A stretch of 64,000 nucleotides of DNA from Bacteroidales bacterium. Lineage in GTDB: Bacteria; Bacteroidota; Bacteroidia; Bacteroidales; JAADJA01. The position numbers and the translations under genes were made by a program. A model generated the notes under the pieces. The model did not search any database. It was not told the origin of the DNA and saw only the letters and a program-made list of their open reading frames with translations. Below, in pieces: positions 27,059 through 35,846 of the stretch. The stretch is taken from contig JAIOZL010000005.1 in the NCBI GenBank assembly GCA_021740645.1, positions 62,001 through 126,000 on the forward strand. Reading direction: 5' to 3'. Within the stretch, counting starts at the first letter, position 1. Every line of letters begins with the position of its first letter.

Positions 27059-28942
27059 ATGAAGAGGATTTTACTTTTCGCCTTAGTATTAGGCTTTGCT
27101 TTAGGAACTTTTGCACAGCAAAATCGTGCAATAGCCCCAAAGCAACTTAGAAACAAAGCTGTTCCGGATGTTAGAGCAACTGAAGGAACTATGAATCAAA
27201 GTAACCAGGTTATTCCTGGAAATAACAAAAATGCATTATTTACACCTGAAGAGGAAGATATGGGTAATACCTGGTACGATCTCCAGTCAAATACCAGTAT
27301 GCAGAACAGGATTCATTTTTATGATGATGGAACCATTGGAGGTACCTTTACTTTTGGTTTAGTACCTACAGCCTACACCGACAGGGGAACGGGTTACAAT
27401 TATTATGACGGCTCTGCTTGGGGTCCTGCTCCAACTGCCCGTATTGAAGACGACCGTACTGGCTGGCCAGCTTATGCTCCCTGGGGAGAAAATGGAGAAA
27501 TCATTGTTGCTCACTGGTCTGAAGCAGCTACTGATGGACTTATGTTTTCTAGCCGTACTGAAAAAGGAACCGGAGAATGGCAACCGCTGCCTTACTTTGG
27601 CCCTGTCGGATATGAAGGCCTGTTATGGCCCCGTATGACAACTGGTGGAGTGGATAATTCTGTGATTCACCTGATTCCATTAACAAGACCTGTTGGTAAT
27701 GGTGGTGCAATCTATGAAGGAATTGACGGAGCACTTTTATACTCACGTTCTTCTGACGGAGGTGCAACCTGGGATCCGGAAAACGTTTTATTAGACGAAA
27801 TTAATGCTGATTATTTCAAAGCTATTAGTGGGGATACATACGAAATCCAGGCTCGTGGTGATGTAGTTGCTTTCACAATTGGTGATTCATGGACTGATTT
27901 TGTTCTGATGAAATCAACTGATGGCGGTGATAGCTGGGAAAAAACTGTGATCTGGGAAAACCCATATCCATTATTTGATCCTGCTGCTCCTTTTGCTACA
28001 GATACTTTCTATTGTATTGATGGTTCTAAACACCTTTCAATTGATATGAATGGAACTGTTCATGTTGCTTTTGGTATTAACAGGGCGATTTCTGATGGTG
28101 CAACCTTATCATGGTTCCCATTGGTCGACGGTCTTGGATACTGGAAAGAAGGCAGGCCTACTTTCTCTAACGATGTTCATTCTTTGAACCCATATCTTGA
28201 AAATAATTCAGAACTGGTAGAAGACTACAGTCTTATCGGATGGGCTCAGGACATTAATAACAACGGCACATGGGATATCCTTGGTGAAGTTGGTCTTTAC
28301 TATGTAAGTCCTTCAGGACAACCTACTATTTATGTAGATGATAACAACCAGGTATTTGTTGTTTGGGCCGGTCTTACCGAAACCTTTAACAATGGCCTTC
28401 AGGATTACCGTCACCTTTGGGGCCGTTCTTCACCTAATGGTGGTGAATGGTGGGGTGGATTTGTTGACCTGACTGGTGACCTTGTTCACATCTTCGACGA
28501 ATGCGTATTCCCAAATATGGCTCAAAACAGCGACGATTATGTTTATCTGAACTATCAACGTGATACTGAGCCTGGTTTAAGTATTAGGGGTGATTTGGAT
28601 CCAGCCGGAGACAACAATATTACTTTCATGAAAATCAGCAAAGCTGAATTTCCTGTTGGAATTACTGAAAAACCAACAATCCGTGATATTGATGTAGCCC
28701 AAAACCAGCCTAACCCATTTAGCGGAACTTCTTCTGTTTATGTTAACCTCCTTAAAGCTGCTAACTTAAGCATGGATGTTACAAACATGATGGGACAGGT
28801 TGTTTATACTGTAGATGCTGGTCGTGCAACCGCAGGCTTAAACAAAATGGATATTGACGGCAGCCAGCTTTCAAGCGGTGTATATTTCTATACTGTTAAA
28901 GCAGGTGAATCTGTTGTAACTAAGAAAATGATTGTGGAATAA
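27059..28942 (+). CDS. Secreted Asp-box (sialidase-fold-like) protein with T9SS sorting domain
   Basis: A 627-residue exported protein. The signal peptide 'RILLFALVLGFALGTFAQ' predicts cleavage before Gln. The middle region contains Asp-box motifs (SxDxGxTW type) in 'SRSSDGGATWDPE' and 'KSTDGGDSWEKT', which occur on beta-propeller blades of sialidases and other folds; catalytic Arg residues cannot be judged by eye. The last ~80 residues are a type A T9SS C-terminal domain ('VAQNQPNPFSGTSSVYV' ... 'LSSGVYFYTVKAG' ... 'VTKKMIVE'), so the protein should reach the cell surface or medium. It is monocistronic and followed by a strong hairpin terminator. Confidence 0.9.
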   Translation: MKRILLFALVLGFALGTFAQQNRAIAPKQLRNKAVPDVRATEGTMNQSNQVIPGNNKNALFTPEEEDMGNTWYDLQSNTSMQNRIHFYDDGTIGGTFTFGLVPTAYTDRGTGYNYYDGSAWGPAPTARIEDDRTGWPAYAPWGENGEIIVAHWSEAATDGLMFSSRTEKGTGEWQPLPYFGPVGYEGLLWPRMTTGGVDNSVIHLIPLTRPVGNGGAIYEGIDGALLYSRSSDGGATWDPENVLLDEINADYFKAISGDTYEIQARGDVVAFTIGDSWTDFVLMKSTDGGDSWEKTVIWENPYPLFDPAAPFATDTFYCIDGSKHLSIDMNGTVHVAFGINRAISDGATLSWFPLVDGLGYWKEGRPTFSNDVHSLNPYLENNSELVEDYSLIGWAQDINNNGTWDILGEVGLYYVSPSGQPTIYVDDNNQVFVVWAGLTETFNNGLQDYRHLWGRSSPNGGEWWGGFVDLTGDLVHIFDECVFPNMAQNSDDYVYLNYQRDTEPGLSIRGDLDPAGDNNITFMKISKAEFPVGITEKPTIRDIDVAQNQPNPFSGTSSVYVNLLKAANLSMDVTNMMGQVVYTVDAGRATAGLNKMDIDGSQLSSGVYFYTVKAGESVVTKKMIVE

Positions 28943-28967
28943 TTCTTCCTCAATATTTATGATAAAG

Positions 28968-28994
28968 AGCCTTCCTTCGGGGAGGCTTTTTTTA
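28968..28994 (+). terminator. Rho-independent terminator after T9SS cargo gene
   Basis: Stem AGCCTTCC / GGGAGGCT (one G-U pair) closed by a TTCG tetraloop and followed directly by a run of seven T. It lies 26 bp after the stop codon. Confidence 0.85.
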
Positions 28995-29032
28995 TTTCAG
29001 GCATATTTTTTACTTTTATCTAAAATTCAGAA

Positions 29033-29485
29033 ATGAGAGCAGTAATTCAGCGGGTTTCAAATGCCAGGGTTAAAATTGATAAAAAAATTTCAGGGGAAAT
29101 CAATACGGGTTTATTAATTTTTCTGGGCGTTGAGGAATCAGATACCATAGAGGACATCGATTGGCTATGTAAGAAGATTGTCAACCTGAGAATCTTTAAC
29201 GATGCACAGGATGTAATGAACCTAGCCTTAACAGAAGTTAACGGAGATCTTTTGGTAGTCAGTCAGTTTACCTTACATGCCAGTACAAAAAAAGGAAACC
29301 GCCCCTCTTTTATTAAAGCCGCCCGGCCACCTGTGGCTATTCCTCACTATGAAAAATTTGTAAAAAGGCTGGAGGAAGAAAGCGGTAAAAAGGTTCAAAC
29401 CGGTGTATTTGGGGCAATGATGAACGTTGAATTAGAAAACGATGGGCCGGTGACTATCATTATTGATACAAAAAACAGGGAATAA
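29033..29485 (+). CDS. dtd: D-aminoacyl-tRNA deacylase
   Basis: 150-residue proofreading enzyme that hydrolyses D-aminoacyl-tRNAs (and Gly-tRNA-Ala). Family blocks are intact: 'MRAVIQRVSNARVKI', the catalytic 'VVSQFTLHASTKKGNRPSF' region and the C-terminal 'ENDGPVTIIID' block containing the Gly-Pro dipeptide of the active site. It is convergent with the thioesterase gene (stop codons adjacent). Confidence 0.96.
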   Translation: MRAVIQRVSNARVKIDKKISGEINTGLLIFLGVEESDTIEDIDWLCKKIVNLRIFNDAQDVMNLALTEVNGDLLVVSQFTLHASTKKGNRPSFIKAARPPVAIPHYEKFVKRLEEESGKKVQTGVFGAMMNVELENDGPVTIIIDTKNRE

Positions 29486-29869
29486 TTATTTCAGACGGGC
29501 CATAAAACTTTTCTCTTCCACTATCACCCTTGTGTGGGTCCCAATCCCTATCATCCCTTTTTCGTCCCAGGCATGTACCTCAAAAATCAATTTATTCCCA
29601 TTAACGCTTTTAAGGTAGGATTCACTTTTTACTTTCATACCCATGGGAGTAGCTTTCAGGTGTTTTATATTTACTTCCGAACCCACACTGGTAAAGCCTT
29701 CGGGCAAATAGGATAATATACTTTCCATGGCTGTTTTTTCCATAATCGCTACAAGGGCAGGAGTAGCAAAAACCTCCACTGCCCCTGATCCAAAAAAGCA
29801 GGCAGAGAGCGATTTGTCCACATCAATTTCAAGTGAATGCCGAATGCCTGTAGGTACTTTTATTTCCAT
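29486..29869 (-). CDS. Hot-dog fold thioesterase (FlK-like)
   Basis: 127 residues resembling the fluoroacetyl-CoA thioesterase FlK/YbgC-like hot-dog group: 'VEVFATPALVAIMEKTAME' contains the conserved Thr/Glu block, followed by 'SVGSEVNIKHLKATPMGMKV' and 'GIGTHTRVIV'. It probably hydrolyses an acyl-CoA; the substrate is unknown. Its ATG overlaps the stop codon of the upstream OsmC gene (TGATG), so translation is likely coupled. Confidence 0.85.
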   Translation of the reverse strand: MEIKVPTGIRHSLEIDVDKSLSACFFGSGAVEVFATPALVAIMEKTAMESILSYLPEGFTSVGSEVNIKHLKATPMGMKVKSESYLKSVNGNKLIFEVHAWDEKGMIGIGTHTRVIVEEKSFMARLK

Positions 29870-30303
29870 CAGAAATTTAAATTTATTGTTTTCTTCAAAT
29901 CGGGGTGCAGACTAAGATAAACCGGGCAGGTATAGGCTGACCTTTCAATAATTTTCCTCTCTTTTTCCGAATAGTTATTTGGAGGGAAATAGAGTTCAAT
30001 TTTAATTTCCCCAACCCGCCTTGGGCTCGATTCCATGATCTTCCAAATCTTTGCAACTGTTCCATCCAAATTAAACCCATGCTCATTAGCTGCTATTCCC
30101 ATTATTGTAATCATGCAACTTCCGAGGGAGGTGGCTAACAGGTCGGTGGGTGAAAAAGCTTCCCCTTTGCCTTTATTGTCGGGTGGTGCATCTGTAATGA
30201 TTTTATTTCCTGATCTCTGATGAACAGCTTCTGTTCTTAATTCACCTAAATAAGTTGTAATGGTTGTTTCCTGCATTGTCGGCGTTTTTATTTTGTAGGA
30301 CAA
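29869..30303 (-). CDS. OsmC/Ohr family peroxiredoxin-like protein
   Basis: 144-residue member of the OsmC superfamily, which reduces organic hydroperoxides. The two redox cysteines are in 'LGSCMITIMGIAANEHG' and 'YTCPVYLSLHPD', and the conserved 'AFSPTDLLATSLGSC' block is present. It is the first gene of a two-gene unit with the FlK-like thioesterase, overlapping by one base. Confidence 0.93.
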   Translation of the reverse strand: MSYKIKTPTMQETTITTYLGELRTEAVHQRSGNKIITDAPPDNKGKGEAFSPTDLLATSLGSCMITIMGIAANEHGFNLDGTVAKIWKIMESSPRRVGEIKIELYFPPNNYSEKERKIIERSAYTCPVYLSLHPDLKKTINLNF

Positions 30304-30389
30304 ATTTAATGATAATTAAAATTACAAAACCTGACTCAACCCGATGTCAGGAATCCTTCAATTGAATCTTGAATTCAAAAATATAAAAT

Positions 30390-30426
30390 AAAAAAATCCC
30401 GATCCTTAAAGAATAAAAGACCGGGA
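30390..30426 (-). terminator. Rho-independent terminator of the small exported protein gene
   Basis: On the minus strand the sequence forms an 11-bp stem (TCCCGGTCTTT / AAGGATCGGGA with G-U wobbles) followed by a run of seven T. It lies 22 bp after the stop of the gene at 30449. Confidence 0.8.
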
Positions 30427-30448
30427 CCAAAAACAAGAGGTTATCAAT

Positions 30449-30745
30449 TTACTTTTTATCAGGACTTTCTTTTTTAGTAGTAGTAGTAGTAGTGGTAGTT
30501 TCACTTGTCGTTTTTGTTTCTTTAGTGTCTTTACATTCCTCTTTGCTTCCTAGGTCTGCTTTCTTTGAAGAGCAGCAACTTTTCTTTGAGCCGTACTCAG
30601 CACAGCTTTTCGAACTCTTTTTTGATGCCTTGGGAGGATCATCGTAAACAACTTTGTCTGTATCACCAGCTTTAACTGTATCAATTGTTACAATCCCTGC
30701 GAATAAGAACGCAAATAATCCCAATGCCAAAACGATTTTTTTCAT
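30449..30745 (-). CDS. Small exported Lys/Ser/Cys-rich protein, unknown function
   Basis: A 98-residue protein with a clear N-terminal signal peptide ('KKIVLALGLFAFLFAGIVTID') and a polar mature part rich in Lys, Ser and Thr. Four or more cysteines lie in 'SKSCAEYGSKKSCCSSKK' and 'SKEECKD', which could bind metal or form disulfides; no family recognised. The C-terminal stretch is Thr-rich, encoded by an ACT microsatellite. It is divergent from a two-component system, with a shared repeat-rich intergenic region, so it is a candidate target of that system. It has its own terminator. Confidence 0.8.
   Translation of the reverse strand: MKKIVLALGLFAFLFAGIVTIDTVKAGDTDKVVYDDPPKASKKSSKSCAEYGSKKSCCSSKKADLGSKEECKDTKETKTTSETTTTTTTTKKESPDKK
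30475..30498. repeat. TAG/ACT trinucleotide microsatellite
   Basis: Eight triplets with one interruption (six TAG, TGG, TAG on the plus strand) inside the small exported protein gene, encoding a poly-Thr run in the minus-strand frame. Slippage would change Thr number without shifting the frame. Confidence 0.85.
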
Positions 30746-30787
30746 ACCTTTAATTTTAATATTATTTATTGAAGTTTAAATCTGATG

Positions 30788-30795
30788 CAAACATA
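30788..30795 (-). promoter_or_regulatory. Candidate -7 element for the small exported protein gene
   Basis: Minus-strand TATGTTTG matches TAnnTTTG and lies about 43 bp before the ATG at 30745. No TTG is seen at the -33 position; the TGTTAA repeats begin about 20 bp upstream instead. Confidence 0.45.
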
Positions 30796-30816
30796 ATGAG
30801 TGATTCTTTGTTTTGC

Positions 30817-30854
30817 TGTTAACGACTTGTTAAATCCTGTTAAAAATTTGTTAA
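30817..30854 (+). promoter_or_regulatory. Four helically phased TGTTAA direct repeats, putative response-regulator operator
   Basis: Exact TGTTAA hexamers start at 30817, 30828, 30838 and 30849, giving periods of 11, 10 and 11 bp, about one helical turn. OmpR/PhoP-family regulators bind direct repeats with this period. The array lies between two divergent TAnnTTTG boxes, upstream of the small exported protein gene on one side and a kinase/OmpR-type regulator pair on the other. Confidence 0.6.
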
Positions 30855-30881
30855 ATTATTATCTGAAGAATTTATCACCGG

Positions 30882-30889
30882 TAATTTTG
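30882..30889 (+). promoter_or_regulatory. Candidate -7 element for the histidine kinase gene
   Basis: TAATTTTG matches TAnnTTTG and ends 4 bp before the kinase ATG at 30894, implying a leaderless transcript if used. It lacks a TTG -33 element; the TGTTAA array ends 27 bp upstream. Confidence 0.4.
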
Positions 30890-30893
30890 AGCT

Positions 30894-32174
30894 ATGAACC
30901 GTACTAAAGTTTTTCGCTGGATCATTTTACTCACCTCTGTTTCCCTTGTTGCTGCACTTATTACTCAGTTACTTTGGGTTAGGGATGCCTTAAAATTGAA
31001 AGAAGACCAGTTTAACAGTAAGGTTGAAATAGTGCTGCAAAGTGTGGTAAACCAATTAATGACAGGGGAAAATTTTCCTCCTGCCAATTTTGCTGATTTT
31101 GACTATAACTTTTATAAGGAACATGAACAAATACTTAATGTAGTTGACCCACATACACTCGATTCGTTAATTAAGCAGGAATTTTCGGGAATGCGGATTG
31201 ATAAAAAATATGCTTATGGTGTTTACCGGCAAAACGATAGTAAGTTTGTAATGGGCGATATTGGGGATTTTGAGTCAGAGTTAATCCAATCAGAACACTG
31301 GGTTTCCCTGACCTGTTTGTGTGATGATGAGAGTTATCTCCTGGCTGCTTATTTCCCTGATCAATCCTTCAAAATACTGAGTGATATGATCATTTTGCCC
31401 ATCATGTCAGGCCTGTTTTTAATGGTTTTGGTTTTTAGTTTCTTCTTCACCATTTATTTTCTTATTCAGCAAAAGAAACTTTCGGAAATGAAAACAGACT
31501 TTGTGAATAATATGACCCACGAATTTAAAACCCCTATTGCCACTATTTCAGTATCCAGTGAAATGCTTACAAAGGAGCAGGTGATTAACTCACCTGAAAA
31601 AATCAGAAAGTATGCAAAAGTAATCTTTGATGAAAATACCAGGCTCAAAAACCAGGTAGAACAAGTTTTACAGATAGCCATTTTAGATAAGGAGGACTAC
31701 AAGCTGAAGATGAGGGAGATGGATGCCAGGGAACTTTTAAACGAAAGTATTGATAATTTTAAAATGCAGATTGCAGAGCGCTCAGGTATTCTCAAAACAC
31801 AATTAAATGCAGATAATCATCAAATTATCGTGGATAAGTTTCATTTTCAAAATGTGATTAATAACCTGCTTGATAATGCAAATAAATATTCGATAAATGC
31901 CCCGGAAATCTTAATCATAAGTGAAATTTCAAATCATCATCTTTTAATCCATGTAGAGGACAAGGGAATGGGGATAAGCCGCGAAAACCAAGCCATAGTT
32001 TTTAAAAAGTTTCAAAGATTACAAACAGGAAATATTCATGATATTAAAGGTTTTGGACTGGGGTTGTTTTATGCAAAAACAATTATTGAAAAAATGGGTG
32101 GGAACATAAAAGTTCAGAGTGAACTAAATAAAGGGAGCAGGTTTACGATTTCTTTTCCGCTTGACAAAGATTAA
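30894..32174 (+). CDS. Membrane sensor histidine kinase (HisKA type)
   Basis: 426 residues: TM1 about 8-28, an extracytoplasmic sensor of ~135 residues containing a Cys-x-Cys pair ('LTCLCDDES', residues 141 and 143), TM2 about 163-191, then HisKA with the phospho-acceptor His209 in 'NNMTHEFKTPIATIS'. HATPase_c has 'VINNLLDNANKYS', 'VEDKGMGIS' and 'FGLGLFYAKTI'. This architecture resembles RprX-type Bacteroidota kinases. The OmpR-family regulator begins 34 bp downstream. The intergenic TGTTAA array suggests autoregulation. Confidence 0.94.
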   Translation: MNRTKVFRWIILLTSVSLVAALITQLLWVRDALKLKEDQFNSKVEIVLQSVVNQLMTGENFPPANFADFDYNFYKEHEQILNVVDPHTLDSLIKQEFSGMRIDKKYAYGVYRQNDSKFVMGDIGDFESELIQSEHWVSLTCLCDDESYLLAAYFPDQSFKILSDMIILPIMSGLFLMVLVFSFFFTIYFLIQQKKLSEMKTDFVNNMTHEFKTPIATISVSSEMLTKEQVINSPEKIRKYAKVIFDENTRLKNQVEQVLQIAILDKEDYKLKMREMDARELLNESIDNFKMQIAERSGILKTQLNADNHQIIVDKFHFQNVINNLLDNANKYSINAPEILIISEISNHHLLIHVEDKGMGISRENQAIVFKKFQRLQTGNIHDIKGFGLGLFYAKTIIEKMGGNIKVQSELNKGSRFTISFPLDKD

Positions 32175-32208
32175 TAAACAAATAAATTTTGAATATAAGG
32201 AGGTACTA

Positions 32209-32925
32209 TTGAAAACTACTACACGACAAAATTCTATTCTACTCGTTGAAGATGATCCCAACCTGAGCATGGTTGTGCAGGATTATCTTGAAATGCTGGA
32301 ATACAAAACTACACTTTGCCGGGATGGTGAAGAGGGCTTTAATAAGTTCAGAAAGAATAAGTATGACCTTATCATCCTCGATGTAATGATGCCTAAAATG
32401 GATGGTTTTAGCCTCGCTGTTGAAATCCGGAAATATGATACCAAAACTCCCATAATATTCCTTACAGCCAAAACTCTTAAAGACGACAGAATCAAAGGTT
32501 TTATGGTAGGTTGTGACGACTATATTTCAAAACCATTCAGTACTGAAGAGCTTAGTATGCGGATTAAAGCCATATTAAAGCGATGCCAAAATAACAATGG
32601 GTTTCAGGAGCCTGAAGATACTGAATTTGAAATAGGAAGCTTTAAATTCGATCATATAAACATGCTCCTAAAACAGGGAGAAACGGTACATAATCTTACC
32701 CGTAAAGAAACTGCCTTATTGAAGCTCTTATGCATTTATCAGGATAAGCTTCTTTCCCGGGAAACTGCTTTGAAGTCTATTTGGGGTGACGATGACTATT
32801 TTATTGGCAGAAGCATGGATGTGTTTATTTCAAAATTGAGAAAATATCTCAGATCTGACCCTAAAATACATATTACAAATATCCATGGTACAGGTTTTAA
32901 ACTAGAGGTAATTGACGAAGAGTAA
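32209..32925 (+). CDS. OmpR/PhoB-family response regulator
   Basis: Receiver domain (pocket in 'SILLVEDDPNLSM', phospho-acceptor Asp in 'DLIILDVMMPKMDGF', Lys in 'DDYISKPFSTEE') followed by a winged-helix DNA-binding domain ('LTRKETALLKLLCIYQDKLL', 'SMDVFISKLRKYL', 'NIHGTGFKL'). The ORF track starts at TTG 32161, inside the kinase gene. A strong AGGAGG at 32198-32203 precedes TTG 32209 by 5 nt, giving MKTTTRQNSILLVEDD, which is the preferred start (238 residues). It is the partner of the kinase upstream. Confidence 0.93.
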   Translation: MKTTTRQNSILLVEDDPNLSMVVQDYLEMLEYKTTLCRDGEEGFNKFRKNKYDLIILDVMMPKMDGFSLAVEIRKYDTKTPIIFLTAKTLKDDRIKGFMVGCDDYISKPFSTEELSMRIKAILKRCQNNNGFQEPEDTEFEIGSFKFDHINMLLKQGETVHNLTRKETALLKLLCIYQDKLLSRETALKSIWGDDDYFIGRSMDVFISKLRKYLRSDPKIHITNIHGTGFKLEVIDEE

Positions 32926-32946
32926 TACCTGAATCAAACAGGAAAT

Positions 32947-35595
32947 CTATTTGATGGTATCATTTTCTTCTTCCCAGATAATGATAAAATCTTTTTTGTC
33001 TGACGTATCTTTTATAAAAGCTTTCCCCTTTATGCTGTCCTTTGTGGTTTGAATGGAATCATTCTCTTCCCACTCTATTAAAAAGTCCTTCCCGCTTTTT
33101 CCAATATATTGCATACTATCCTCCTCTTTTTTGTTTGATTTATCCCTGCCAAATTCCTTCGTCAGTACATTTTTTAAATTTTGTTTTTCCTTTTCAATGT
33201 CCTTAGCAATTTTATTCCGAACTTCACGGGTGTCGTAATTTATTTCAGGGTTTTCTGCATCGCCGGTCATCACTAAATACAATTTGGTTTTACCTACCTG
33301 TTCGTCCTTTTCAAAGTTATCACCAACATCCTGTTTGATTTTTTCTTTTTTGCTTATAAGGTCAGAAATCAATAATTGCAGATGATATTCAATTTGGTTT
33401 TGAAACGTGTGCTGGCCAAATAAACTGATATCAAGGCTACTGGATTCAATATCCATTTCAGGGAGGTGAATCACTTGATTTGAGATTTTTACTTTATTCT
33501 TCAGCTTCGAAAACTTAACATGTTTCAATTCATCTTCTTTGATATATCCCGATAGTTTTTGTAAAGGTTTGTAATTTATCAATTCGCCTTCAGAGATTTC
33601 AAGGTCCGCAAAACAAATTACAGATTCGGGCGGAACCAGTAATTCAGATGATAAGTCTGATACATATTCAACTTCTGCATTCACCCTTCCTGCAAGGTTC
33701 TCAAAGGTCAGGTTATGTTGGTTAAAATCACCAAATTCAAAAAACAACTCCCTGATATTTACATCTGAAAAAGTGGCACTAACCAGGGTTTTGTAATCCC
33801 CTGCCAACCTTGCATTGATTGAGCCTTTAAGATTTACATTTCCGTCCATTGCTTTAAAAGAAGCCCGTTTTACCGTAAATAGTCTGTTATTTAATTGGAC
33901 CTGGCCGGTAATATCGGAGGCTTTAAACTTTCTGAATGAAAAGGAATCAATGGCCATTTCCAGATTAAAATTAACAAGCTTTGAAAACGTCAAATGGAAT
34001 TCTTTATCGTTTGCCATTGTGTTTTGCTCAAATAAATTATTCAAATCAAGGGTTCTGGATTTAAATCTGGCTTGTATGTTCACTGCTTCATCAGGAAGAA
34101 AAAGATAGGCCAACAGGTTTTGAAAACTCCCCTCCATGTTAAAATCACTTTTTGAAACCGATCCTGTAAAATGCCGAACCACCAGGTCTTTATTGCTAAA
34201 TTCAAAACTCCCATTAAAATTTTTGTAACTATGCTTATTTCGCTTAAGTGAAAATTCTGCATTTATTACTTCCAGCGTGCCCGAAGTTTTGCTATTGACA
34301 AAGTCGCGGGTGGTAAATTTTCGGTAATCCAATAATTTCTTGTTAAACTCCATATCAACTATTAGCCTTCCTGCCACCTGATCTAACTGTTCAAAATTGA
34401 TTTCCCGGTTAAGTTTATCTATATCCAGATCAGCATGAAAACTTACCCTAAGTTCAGGCCGGTTGAAATCAGTGATGTGGATGTTGCCCGATATTTTCCC
34501 TGCGGGATGAGAAGCTACCACATCGTGTAGGTCCAGTTTATAACTTGATTCATTTTTTAATTTGCCATTGTCGAAACTCCCGCTAAAAGAAAGCCCATTC
34601 AGTTTAATATTATTCTTAGCTGATTGAAACTTTCCTTCATGAAGGTTGAAGCTTATTTGAATTGACGGTATCTCATTTTGAGTTAGTTTGCCTTTGATAA
34701 AAGCAATAAAATTGACATTACCCACTAAGGTGTATTCAGCATATGGTTTAATATATTCAGCCGGGATCAGATTTACAAATGAAGAGATAGGTGCTGACGA
34801 AGCCTTAACCTCCAGGTCAGTGACAAAAGCATTTGAATATTCAATTTTGCCTGAAATGTCAAATAATAAGTTTTGAGTGCTAATATGCCCCCGAATGCCT
34901 TCAATGGAATTTGCCGTTCCGGAAATACTGAAAGTTAGGTCAACATCCAGTTCCCTTTCTTTAATGTAGGTTTGTTTTCCAATTTTCAAATAGTTTGAAT
35001 AGATGTTCCCCTGCGCATCTACTATCTTAAAATCAGCTTTATCGGTTAGTTCTAGTGTAGCCTTATTTATCCTGAAAAAGTATTCGTTGTGAATGGTTTG
35101 GTCGAGGTAAAAGATGCTGATATTTTTGAAATCAATTTTTTGGATACTAATTATAACATCACTTTCTTCACCCTGTCCCGGATGTTTTATGATCTCAAAA
35201 TTCTTTGACCCATCAGCTCTTTTGATGAGATTTAAAAACCCACCCTCCAGCTTAATTCTTTTCAACGTATAATTTTGATGAAGGATATCATATATATTAA
35301 ATAAAAGAGAAATCCTTTCTGCTTTGATCAGGCTTTGGCCCGGCTTTTCGTTTTTTTCTTTTGAAACCACATCCAGGAAATTGATAGTGGCATTGGGGAA
35401 GCTTTTATACAGATTGATATTGATTGTGCCTACCGATATCTCCGCTTCAAGATTTTTATTGAGTTCGCCTACTACCCTGTCTTTAATATCATCTCCGTAG
35501 TAATAGGTTACCAATACCAGTCCTCCTGCTGTAAGAAAGAACAACACAAAAAGGCTTATTGCCAGCCGGAGAAGGAATTTTTTAATTTTTTTCAA
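32947..35595 (-). CDS. AsmA-like inner-membrane-anchored protein
   Basis: 882-residue protein with one N-terminal membrane anchor ('LLRLAISLFVLFFLTAGGLVLV') and a long repetitive beta-rich periplasmic part. The N-terminal AsmA pattern is clear ('INLYKSFPNATINFLDV', 'RISLLFNIYDIL'), and an AsmA C-terminal-like domain follows. AsmA/TamB-like proteins form a lipid-carrying groove between the membranes. The charged tail from about residue 790 has two copies of an acidic motif ('DFLIEWEENDS' and 'DFIIIWEEENDT'). It is convergent with the regulator gene (21-bp gap) and appears monocistronic. Confidence 0.9.
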   Translation of the reverse strand: MKKIKKFLLRLAISLFVLFFLTAGGLVLVTYYYGDDIKDRVVGELNKNLEAEISVGTININLYKSFPNATINFLDVVSKEKNEKPGQSLIKAERISLLFNIYDILHQNYTLKRIKLEGGFLNLIKRADGSKNFEIIKHPGQGEESDVIISIQKIDFKNISIFYLDQTIHNEYFFRINKATLELTDKADFKIVDAQGNIYSNYLKIGKQTYIKERELDVDLTFSISGTANSIEGIRGHISTQNLLFDISGKIEYSNAFVTDLEVKASSAPISSFVNLIPAEYIKPYAEYTLVGNVNFIAFIKGKLTQNEIPSIQISFNLHEGKFQSAKNNIKLNGLSFSGSFDNGKLKNESSYKLDLHDVVASHPAGKISGNIHITDFNRPELRVSFHADLDIDKLNREINFEQLDQVAGRLIVDMEFNKKLLDYRKFTTRDFVNSKTSGTLEVINAEFSLKRNKHSYKNFNGSFEFSNKDLVVRHFTGSVSKSDFNMEGSFQNLLAYLFLPDEAVNIQARFKSRTLDLNNLFEQNTMANDKEFHLTFSKLVNFNLEMAIDSFSFRKFKASDITGQVQLNNRLFTVKRASFKAMDGNVNLKGSINARLAGDYKTLVSATFSDVNIRELFFEFGDFNQHNLTFENLAGRVNAEVEYVSDLSSELLVPPESVICFADLEISEGELINYKPLQKLSGYIKEDELKHVKFSKLKNKVKISNQVIHLPEMDIESSSLDISLFGQHTFQNQIEYHLQLLISDLISKKEKIKQDVGDNFEKDEQVGKTKLYLVMTGDAENPEINYDTREVRNKIAKDIEKEKQNLKNVLTKEFGRDKSNKKEEDSMQYIGKSGKDFLIEWEENDSIQTTKDSIKGKAFIKDTSDKKDFIIIWEEENDTIK

Positions 35596-35846
35596 AAAAA
35601 TAATTTAAGACAAATAACGCTTACTTAACCGAAATATTGAAAAAGTACTTCTGCGAAAATTGCTAAAGAATTGCAAATTTACAATCATTAAGCTTTTAAA
35701 ACCAGTTAATTGATTAGGTAAATTAATTCTTAAATACTTTCCTGATTCAACTTAAATAACTTCAGAAATTCTTCGCATATATATTTTGGATTTACAGATA
35801 TAGATTTTAAGCTGTTATTTGGTATATACAGTTAATTTGATTATAT

